From Spirochaetia bacterium (lineage in GTDB: Bacteria > Spirochaetota > Spirochaetia > Treponematales > Breznakiellaceae): DNA of 27,716 nucleotides. The position numbers and the translations under genes were made by a program. Positions 14,287-21,916 of this stretch are shown here, in pieces (position 1 is the stretch's first letter; each line of letters opens with the position of its first letter). The notes beneath the pieces were generated by a model. The model saw nothing but the letters and a program-made list of their open reading frames with translations. It was not told where the DNA came from and ran no database searches. The stretch covers positions 1 to 27,716 of the forward strand of contig BNUW01000012.1 in NCBI GenBank assembly GCA_025997655.1, in the 5' to 3' direction.

Positions 14287-17200
14287 ATGCACCAGATGGG
14301 TGAAGCCCAGGCCGGTACTTCCGCTGATCCGGTTTACCGTTTAGTTCGTTTTGCCATACAACTTCTCGTGTTTCTCCTCCTGGTGGTGGTAAGTACCCTT
14401 TTGCTCAGGCCTTTGCAGCGATCCTTGAAGGCCGGGATGACGCAGTTCCGGGACGGGTTGCTGGCCCGGGCGGAACTTTTCCTGGACCGGGAAATCGAGT
14501 ATGCCTCCATGGGGCCCTCCCTGTTCGGCTCCCTGGACATACGGGGTATCCGGATATACACGGCCGGGGAGACCGACGCATCCGGCGTGGAACCGGAGAT
14601 TACCATAGAGCGCTTCCGCCTTGCCTATTCCTTCGGGGATCTGATACGGGGACGGCTTCCGGAATCGATCCGTTCCGTGCGGATAGACCGGCCGGTGGTT
14701 CATCTGGACTGGGATGGGGATATCGAAAACCGTTCAGCCCCGGACAGCGCCGATCCCCGGAGCGAGGGTATGCGGAATATTGCCGCCCTGATCCCGGAGG
14801 ATATACTGTTCCGGGTGCGGGGGGGGGAATTCCGGCTCCGCAGGGCGGAAAATACTATCCGGGTAGAGGGGCTTAATTTCGAAACCCGTGCGGAAGCCGG
14901 GCGCTTCCTGTTCTCCGGCAAATGGTCCGCCCAGGCTGAACTGGCGGGGCTTTTTGACCAACCCTTCGCCGCCGCCATGTCCGGCCGGATTAACGGAACA
15001 TTGTCCCGTGACCTGAATAACGGCAGTGTGCAGCTCCGTCTTCCCGCGTTTTCCGGGGATTCCTTTGTGTTACGGCCCCTGACGGTGAACCTGACCCTGA
15101 CGGAGCGGGAACTGGAACTGCGGAAGATCAACGATCGCCTGCCGGTGGATCTTTCCCTGAGCTACGAATTTGACACCCGGCGTTTAAGCGCCTCCTTTCG
15201 GGCCGAAGACTTCACCCCCCGTGACTTGCTTACCTTCACCGGTCCCTGGCGGAACTATAACTCCTACCTGGGCATACGGAGTTCCGGTTTTGCCTCCCTG
15301 GAATATTCCCCCGGGGAAAGCGCCTCCTACGAGATCGATCTATCCGGTTCCCTGCCCGCAAGCTCAACGGCGGGCACTATTTCCTATGCCGTGGCCGGCA
15401 GAGGAAATGAACGCTATTTCGGGTTTACCCGCTGCAATTTCCTGCTTCCCCAGGGTGTAATAGCCTACTCCGGCGGTATGGGGCTGAAGCCCTTCGCGCC
15501 AAACGGGACCCTGCAGGTAAAGGATTTTACGCTCACCGGAGACGGGGGAATCTCAGGGGATATCGCCCTCAGTACTTCCGGGCGTACCATAAACCTTTTC
15601 GGGGAAACCCTTACCATGGGGGGAGGCCGGGGGCCTCTCGTGACGCTTTCCGCCCTGGACGGAGACCTGACCCGGGAGGATACGGGCCTTTCCTTTACCC
15701 TCTCCGCGCTCCGGTTTCGGAATATCGAGTCCTATGAGGATGTACAGCTTGGTACCCTGTCCCTCTCGGGGTCCTTCGACACCGACCCCCGGCAGCTTCA
15801 GGCCAGCCTTGCCCTGGAATCCGTTTCCGTAGCGGATCTGCTGAATAGCATCCGGCCCCTTACCACCTTTGCCCCCTGGGCGGAAGCGGACCTGATTACC
15901 AAAGATATCGCTATCACCACCGAGGTATTTGTTACCACCGACTTCAACCATGTCCTCTACAACGCGCCCCGGCTGGTGGCGGCCTACTCGGGGAAACGGG
16001 ATTTCTTAACCCTGGTATCCGTAGCAGGAACGGACCGGCGCTTTGAGCTCAAAGAAGGGCGGGTTGTCTGGGCTGAGGGGAGCGCGGAAGCCGCAGGATA
16101 CGCCGACTTTTCAAACCCCGATGATATCACCTTCGCCTTCCGCACTTCGTATAAGGATACACTCTATTCTCTGGAGGGAGAATATCTGGACCGGCGTTCC
16201 CTGAGCATTCGCGGCTCCTACGGGTTTCAGGTATATGTCACCGCCAACGATTCCGGTTACGGAGGATACTCCGGGTATATCGAAGCCGTATCTCTTCCAA
16301 TCTCCTGGAATGATCAGGCGGCCCGGATAAATCTTCTCGTATCATTGCGGTACGACGATCCTGAGTACTGGTCCCTTACGGTGGACCATTTTGATGTCCA
16401 GAACCTGGTTACCCCGGTTTCGCCGATTACCGCCCTGAGTATTTCCGGGGAAGTGAATCAGAGCGGCCTGTTGTTCCGGCGCATGATTTTTGATGACGGC
16501 CAGGGCCCCCTGTCAGGCAGGGCCGCCGCTTCCTGGGGGCAGGGGTTTGTCAATCCCACGGGAAACCTGGTGATACGGAACCAGGGGGGGGCGGAGGTTG
16601 CCCGGATAGACGGGGCCTATCGTGAAAAAGCGATGGATATCGCGTTCTCCGGTACCGGCCTCAATCTGGGGCGGTTCCTGCGGAATTCCTATAATGCGGT
16701 ACTATCGGGGAACGGGGAACTGCATTGGGAATCCCGGGACTCCTATTCCGCAACCCTTACCCTGGATGAACTGAGCGCCAGGATAGGGGACAATGCTATT
16801 AGCCTTGCGGGTTCCGCGGAACTCAACCAGGATGTGATTTCCCTCCATGACATCCGGGGACGGTATAACACCCTTGAGGGGGAGGTGAACCTGCTCCGCA
16901 TAAACCGGCAGTTGTCCACCGCTCAGGCGGAGGCCCAAATCCGGGGGGGCTTCATGGGCCGGAACCTGGACATGTCCTTCAGCACGGATCTGAATTTTGT
17001 TCCGGTCGGTTCCTGGTTTAGCCTGCCCCAAGCTATGGATACCTTTAACGGCTCCCTCCTGGTACAGAATATCCGTTTGGATGCCATCCGGTCCCGGGAG
17101 CCCTTTGATTTTACCTTCTCCCGTGACCGTTCCCGGATATCCCTTTCCGGCGGTCCCGGGGATATGCTCCGGCTGCAGGTTTCCGATGAAGACGCTTCCG

Positions 17201-18843
17201 GCGGCAGGGCCTTTTACGCCGCCTTTTCAAACCCCGCCCCGTTTCGGGGTTCCGTGGTGGGCGCCATTACCGATGGAACCATTGAAGCCCGGACCTCAAA
17301 TATGTATGTGGACCTGTCCTCTCTCTGGCGTTTTATCCCCGTGAAGGAAAAGATCAATGTACCCGGCGGTTTCGCCGACCTGTCCCTGGAAATTCGGGGC
17401 AGCCTGGGGGACCCGGAGTTTTTCGGCAGCGCCCGGGTAAACAGCCTGCGTATCCAGGTACCCCAATTTGTCCGGGAGGATATCCAGCCGGTTCCGATAA
17501 CCCTGAGCCTTGAGGGAAACGAAATGCGCTTTGGCCCCGTTTCCGCCCGGGTTGGGTCCGGCGCCGGCACGCTTGCCGGCTGGTTCCGGTTTGACCGGTG
17601 GGTACCCACTATTTTTAACCTGAATATCCAGGTACCGGATGCCACTCCTATCCCCTTTGGGGTGGATATTAGGGGCATCCAGGCGTCGGGTGACGCGTCG
17701 GGCCAACTGATGTTGGCCATGGGAGACCAGGTTCTCAATGTTTCCGGGAATTTACTGGGCAATAACGCGGAAATAACCCTGGATAACCGAAACGCCCAGA
17801 CCCCGGCAGCGGCCCCTTCCGGGAAATCCTCACTACTGGAAAACATCTCAATAGTGACGGATCTCACCATCAAAACGGGGCCGAAGGTTGAATTTATCTA
17901 TCCCACCAGAGATTTCCCCCTGATCCGGGGCAGTCCCGAAGCGGGGACCGGAATCAGCATTACCAGCGATAGCCTTTCGGGACATTTTACCGTGGTGGGG
18001 GATGTGGTCATCCGGAGCGGGGAAATCTTCTATTTCCAGCGGAGTTTTTATCTACGGGAAGGAGTTTTGTCTTTTAATGAAAGCGATACCCATTTTGAAC
18101 CCCTGATTACCGCCCGTGCGGAAACCCGGGACCGTACCGATGAAGGGCCGGTCACCATTTCCATGAGCGTGGACAGTTCCCCCCTCCAATCCTTTTCGGC
18201 CCGGTTTGAATCCAATCCTCCCCTTTCCCAGTTTGAGATTCTTTCGCTTTTAGGGCAAAACTTTGCCGGGACCCTTTCGGCGGAGGATTCCAATGGGCCC
18301 CTTAGAAGCATGATATTGGCAAGCGGGGATGTCCTGTCCCAATTTTTTCTCTACCGGCGTGCGGAACGGGCGATCCGGGATGTTCTCCACCTGGATATGT
18401 TCTCCTTCCGTACCCAGGTTCTGCAAAACGCCTTAGTCCAGGCCACGGGGCTTCAGTCCACGGCCACAGGGTCTCAGTCAACGGACACGGAGCGTCAGGA
18501 CCCGGTTGACAGGATGGGCGGCTTCGGTAACAATTTTGATAATTCGACTGTTTTCCTGGGTAAGTACTTTGGGCCTGATATTTTTGGCCAGGCTATGTTA
18601 TCATTACGGTATGATGAGAACAGAACTACCTTTGGCGATATGTCCCGGGAGGGGGTGACCTTGGGAGCGGGAATATCCCTGGAAGCGGAACTTGGGGTTG
18701 AATTTCGCGGCCCCCTGTTTGATATCCAGGTTAATTTTGCCCCCCGCCATCTGGAAAATATGTTTGTCAACGATCTTTCTTTTACCCTTTCGCGGAAATG
18801 GTCGTTTAGGAATTTTAGAGATTTATGGAAAAAGGAGCATTGA
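14287..18843 (+). CDS. tamB: TamB-family outer-membrane assembly / lipid-transport protein
   Basis: A very large (1518 aa) envelope protein. An N-terminal membrane anchor (about residues 19-42, LVRFAIQLLVFLLLVVVSTL) is followed by a periplasmic beta-rich rod with AsmA-like repeats. The C-terminal TamB/DUF490 domain is clear at about 1230-1345 (GHFTVVGDVVIRSGEIFYFQ, then FYLREGVLSFNE and PPLSQFEILSLLGQNFAG). The family bridges inner and outer membranes and acts with BamA-type partners in outer-membrane protein insertion and lipid traffic; some members were first annotated as translocation module subunits. The ATG at 14287 follows GAGG (14272-14275). Its TGA overlaps the bamA ATG by one base (TGATG), so the two are translationally coupled. 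I recall the same order in T. pallidum (TP0325-TP0326). Spirochaete TamB proteins are poorly conserved outside the C-terminus. Confidence 0.9.
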   Translation: MHQMGEAQAGTSADPVYRLVRFAIQLLVFLLLVVVSTLLLRPLQRSLKAGMTQFRDGLLARAELFLDREIEYASMGPSLFGSLDIRGIRIYTAGETDASGVEPEITIERFRLAYSFGDLIRGRLPESIRSVRIDRPVVHLDWDGDIENRSAPDSADPRSEGMRNIAALIPEDILFRVRGGEFRLRRAENTIRVEGLNFETRAEAGRFLFSGKWSAQAELAGLFDQPFAAAMSGRINGTLSRDLNNGSVQLRLPAFSGDSFVLRPLTVNLTLTERELELRKINDRLPVDLSLSYEFDTRRLSASFRAEDFTPRDLLTFTGPWRNYNSYLGIRSSGFASLEYSPGESASYEIDLSGSLPASSTAGTISYAVAGRGNERYFGFTRCNFLLPQGVIAYSGGMGLKPFAPNGTLQVKDFTLTGDGGISGDIALSTSGRTINLFGETLTMGGGRGPLVTLSALDGDLTREDTGLSFTLSALRFRNIESYEDVQLGTLSLSGSFDTDPRQLQASLALESVSVADLLNSIRPLTTFAPWAEADLITKDIAITTEVFVTTDFNHVLYNAPRLVAAYSGKRDFLTLVSVAGTDRRFELKEGRVVWAEGSAEAAGYADFSNPDDITFAFRTSYKDTLYSLEGEYLDRRSLSIRGSYGFQVYVTANDSGYGGYSGYIEAVSLPISWNDQAARINLLVSLRYDDPEYWSLTVDHFDVQNLVTPVSPITALSISGEVNQSGLLFRRMIFDDGQGPLSGRAAASWGQGFVNPTGNLVIRNQGGAEVARIDGAYREKAMDIAFSGTGLNLGRFLRNSYNAVLSGNGELHWESRDSYSATLTLDELSARIGDNAISLAGSAELNQDVISLHDIRGRYNTLEGEVNLLRINRQLSTAQAEAQIRGGFMGRNLDMSFSTDLNFVPVGSWFSLPQAMDTFNGSLLVQNIRLDAIRSREPFDFTFSRDRSRISLSGGPGDMLRLQVSDEDASGGRAFYAAFSNPAPFRGSVVGAITDGTIEARTSNMYVDLSSLWRFIPVKEKINVPGGFADLSLEIRGSLGDPEFFGSARVNSLRIQVPQFVREDIQPVPITLSLEGNEMRFGPVSARVGSGAGTLAGWFRFDRWVPTIFNLNIQVPDATPIPFGVDIRGIQASGDASGQLMLAMGDQVLNVSGNLLGNNAEITLDNRNAQTPAAAPSGKSSLLENISIVTDLTIKTGPKVEFIYPTRDFPLIRGSPEAGTGISITSDSLSGHFTVVGDVVIRSGEIFYFQRSFYLREGVLSFNESDTHFEPLITARAETRDRTDEGPVTISMSVDSSPLQSFSARFESNPPLSQFEILSLLGQNFAGTLSAEDSNGPLRSMILASGDVLSQFFLYRRAERAIRDVLHLDMFSFRTQVLQNALVQATGLQSTATGSQSTDTERQDPVDRMGGFGNNFDNSTVFLGKYFGPDIFGQAMLSLRYDENRTTFGDMSREGVTLGAGISLEAELGVEFRGPLFDIQVNFAPRHLENMFVNDLSFTLSRKWSFRNFRDLWKKEH

Positions 18844-21365
18844 TGCGCGTTGGTGTTGCATGTTTAATGATTTGTCTGCTGGGCGGGCTGAGCGCCTTTG
18901 CGCAGGATGCAGGCGAAAACGGCCTTTCCCCTGAATGGTATCAGGGGAAACCCATCAAGGATATCGTATTCGAGGGGCTAAAGTATATCAAAGCTTCGGA
19001 ACTGGAGGGGGTAACGGAGCCCTTTATCGGCACGGCCTTTAATGATGATGTTTTCTGGGAAGTCCACGGACGGCTCTATGCCCTGGAGTATTTTGAATCA
19101 ATTACCCCCAGCGCGGTTCCCGCAGACGCCGCCGGGAGCGCCGTGATCATCCGTTTCAGGGTGACCGAACGGCCCACCATATCCCGTATTACCTTTGCGG
19201 GTAATGATAAGGTGCCCCGGGGACAGCTCCTGGATGTGGTTACCCTCAAAGTAAATGATGTGGCTACCCAGGCAAAACTGAAGATAGACGAAACGGCGCT
19301 GATCAATAAATACCTGGAAAAGGGCTTCCCCGATGTGCGGGTCAGCTCCGAAGTAAGGCCCGGCAAAAGCGATACCATCCAGGTTACCTTCCGTATCATT
19401 GAAGGCGAAAAACTAACCATTGATGAAATACGGTTTGAGGGAAACAGCATCTTTTCGACCCGGACCCTCCGGGGGCAGCTTTCCTTAAAACCCAAGGGGC
19501 CCATCCCCATCTTCAATGACGGGGCTTTCCAGGAGGCGAAGCTTACCGCAGACAGGGCCGCCCTTACCCAGTATTACCGGGACCGGGGATATATTGACGC
19601 CGAGGTGACCGATGTGTCCCGGGTCACCACCCAGGATAAAAAGGGTAATAACAACCTGACCATCACCTTCAGGATAAGTGAAGGGAGAATCTATACCTTC
19701 GGGGGCATTACCTTTGAGGGGAATGAGATTTTTTCCACCGAACAATTATCCGCCCAGGTACATTCAAAAACCGGGGATACCGTCAATGCCCGGCGGGTGG
19801 AGGAGGACCTCCAGCGGATCATGGGCCTGTACGCCGAAAACGGGTATATCTTTAATTCCATCATTCCCCAGGAAAACCGGGATACGGCCTCCGGAGTTCT
19901 GTCCTTCACTATTTCCATTGTGGAGCGGGGGCGGGCCCATATTGAGCATATTGTTGTCCGGGGAAATGAGAAAACCAAGGATCATGTGCTGCTGCGGGAA
20001 ATTCCCCTGGAACCGGGGGATGTATTTTCCCGGACCAAGCTGCTGGACGGGCAGCGTAACCTTATGAACCTCCAGTACTTCTCCAGTGTTATCCCCGATA
20101 TGACCCCCGGAAGCACCGACAGCCTGATGGACCTGGTATTTACCGTGGAAGAACAGCCCACCACGGATGTACAACTGGGGGTAACCTTTTCAGGTTCCTC
20201 GGATCCCGATGCGTTCCCCGTTTCGGTCTTAGCCAAATGGAACGATCGTAACTTCCTGGGCTACGGCAATATGATTGGGGCAGAAATAACCGCCTCGCCG
20301 GACACCCAGAGCGCGTCCCTGGAATATACCCAGCGCTGGCTCTTCGGGCTGCCCCTGTCCGGGGGCTTTGATTTTACCTTCCGTCACACCGTGCGCAAGG
20401 CGGCCATGGATCAGGATCCTCGCGGTCCTTTCTTTAACGGGGACGAGACCAGGGCCTTCCCCGATGGGTTTGATTCCTATGAGGAGTACGTTAGCGCCAG
20501 CAAATACCCGCCGACATGGGCTCTGATGGATTATAACCAGTTGGGGTTCTCCCTGGGATTCTCTACGGGTTACCGGTGGAACACCGCCGCCGGGAATCTG
20601 GGCGTGGGCGGCGGTATCCGTACCGGGCTGGTAGATAATATTTATGACGCCGACATTTACCGGCCCTTTGATCCGATCCTGCGGGAGGACAATAACAAAT
20701 GGATATGGACCAATTCGTACTGGACCAGCGTATCCCTGGATCAACGGGATTTGTATTATGATCCCTCAAAGGGCTACTACGGTATCCAGCGTTTCGGATT
20801 TTATGGGGTGTTTCCCTTTGAGCGGGAGCATTACATAAAGTCCGATACCAAGCTTGAGTATTTCCTTACCCTTTTTAACCTGCGCATAACGGATAATTAT
20901 AGCTTCAAGGGGATCTTCGGCATCCATACCGGCTTATCCTTCATCCTGCCCCAGCCCGGCTATGCGGAGCCGGCGATCGAAGATGCGAATAAACTGGTTA
21001 TTGACGGCATGTTTAACGCCCGGGGATGGACCGGTGAACGGCTCAACCGGGGTCTGGCGCTCTGGGAGAACTGGGCGGAGGTCCGTTTCCCCGTTGTGCC
21101 GGGTATCCTGGCCCTGGATTTCTTCTTTGACGCCGCAGAGGTTGCCGACACGCCGGAAAACGTGTTCCGCAGGGATGTAGACGGAAGCTTCATAGACCGG
21201 ATGAAGTTCAGCCTTGGCGGGGGAATCCGGTTCGCCATTCCCCAATTCCCCTTCCGGTTCATTTTAGCCAAACGCGCCCGGGTTATAAATGGACAGTGGG
21301 AATGGCAGGATGGGAATCTGGGGCCCCTTGATTTTGTAATATCCTTTGCCCTGGCAACCTATTAG
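18843..21365 (+). CDS. bamA: BamA outer-membrane protein assembly factor
   Basis: Essential outer-membrane insertase (840 aa). A signal peptide (MRVGVACLMICLLGGLSAFA, cleaved before QDAG) is followed by five POTRA domains (about residues 35-430; family phrases IKDIVFEGLKYIKASEL, ISRITFAGNDKVPRGQL, IDEIRFEGNSIFSTRTL, FGGITFEGNEIFSTEQL, IEHIVVRGNEKTKDHVL) and a 16-strand barrel. ARGW near residue 730 stands where the conserved VRGF/Y of barrel loop L6 is expected. The chain ends in a beta strand (FVISFALATY). ATG 18843 is chosen over the longer frame from 18825: AAGGAG lies 7 bases upstream and the signal peptide begins there. Orthologue of T. pallidum Tp92/TP0326. It sits between tamB and ompH/skp, an envelope-assembly unit. 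Confidence 0.95.
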   Translation: MRVGVACLMICLLGGLSAFAQDAGENGLSPEWYQGKPIKDIVFEGLKYIKASELEGVTEPFIGTAFNDDVFWEVHGRLYALEYFESITPSAVPADAAGSAVIIRFRVTERPTISRITFAGNDKVPRGQLLDVVTLKVNDVATQAKLKIDETALINKYLEKGFPDVRVSSEVRPGKSDTIQVTFRIIEGEKLTIDEIRFEGNSIFSTRTLRGQLSLKPKGPIPIFNDGAFQEAKLTADRAALTQYYRDRGYIDAEVTDVSRVTTQDKKGNNNLTITFRISEGRIYTFGGITFEGNEIFSTEQLSAQVHSKTGDTVNARRVEEDLQRIMGLYAENGYIFNSIIPQENRDTASGVLSFTISIVERGRAHIEHIVVRGNEKTKDHVLLREIPLEPGDVFSRTKLLDGQRNLMNLQYFSSVIPDMTPGSTDSLMDLVFTVEEQPTTDVQLGVTFSGSSDPDAFPVSVLAKWNDRNFLGYGNMIGAEITASPDTQSASLEYTQRWLFGLPLSGGFDFTFRHTVRKAAMDQDPRGPFFNGDETRAFPDGFDSYEEYVSASKYPPTWALMDYNQLGFSLGFSTGYRWNTAAGNLGVGGGIRTGLVDNIYDADIYRPFDPILREDNNKWIWTNSYWTSVSLDQRDLYYDPSKGYYGIQRFGFYGVFPFEREHYIKSDTKLEYFLTLFNLRITDNYSFKGIFGIHTGLSFILPQPGYAEPAIEDANKLVIDGMFNARGWTGERLNRGLALWENWAEVRFPVVPGILALDFFFDAAEVADTPENVFRRDVDGSFIDRMKFSLGGGIRFAIPQFPFRFILAKRARVINGQWEWQDGNLGPLDFVISFALATY

Positions 21366-21380
21366 GATAAGGTTTTGGTG

Positions 21381-21914
21381 ATGAAAAAACGCGGAATTAT
21401 CACATTCATTTTTGCGGCGATCATGATTTCGCCCTGGCTTAGTGCCCAGCAGTTGACCCGTTTTGCGGTGGTGGATCTTTCCCGGGTCTACACCCAGTTT
21501 TTCCGGGAGTCCCGGGCGGTTCGGGAATGGGAGGAGCGGAGCGCCCGGGTGCAAAGCGAGGTGGACCGGATGACCGCGGAAATTCAGACCCTGCAAAGTT
21601 CCCTTGCCGATGCGGGAGCCCGGGGGGACGAAGAGCGGGCGCTGCGGATTCAGAATGACATATACAAGAAACAGGAGTTCCTCCGGAACTATTATCAGGT
21701 TAAGAAGGCCGAACTGGAGGATCAGATGAAAAAGCTTTCCCAATCCGGGAGCTTTTTGGACCAGGTTCAGACTGAAATCCGCTTCATCGCCGAAAGCGAA
21801 GGCTACAGCATGGTCTTAAACCAGCGGGCGAACACGGGAATACTCTGGTTTAGCCCAACCGTGGACATTACCGAAAAACTAATTACCAATTTACGGACAA
21901 AAACCGGAAGATAA
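21381..21914 (+). CDS. OmpH/Skp-family periplasmic chaperone
   Basis: A 177-aa Skp/OmpH-like protein. A signal peptide ends near SAQQL (residue 22), then FAVVDLSRVYTQFFRES, the conserved beta-strand/helix start of the family. A long coiled coil follows (about 40-125, REWEERSARVQSEVDRM onward, tentacle-like) and a short C-terminal strand region (GYSMVLNQRANTGILWFSP). Skp trimers hold unfolded outer-membrane proteins in the periplasm and hand them to BamA, whose gene is directly upstream. Three in-frame start codons follow one another (TTG, GTG, ATG); ATG 21381 has AAGG at 8 bases and gives the cleanest signal peptide. The stop is two bases before mutS. Corresponds in order to T. pallidum TP0327. 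Confidence 0.9.
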   Translation: MKKRGIITFIFAAIMISPWLSAQQLTRFAVVDLSRVYTQFFRESRAVREWEERSARVQSEVDRMTAEIQTLQSSLADAGARGDEERALRIQNDIYKKQEFLRNYYQVKKAELEDQMKKLSQSGSFLDQVQTEIRFIAESEGYSMVLNQRANTGILWFSPTVDITEKLITNLRTKTGR

Positions 21915-21916
21915 GT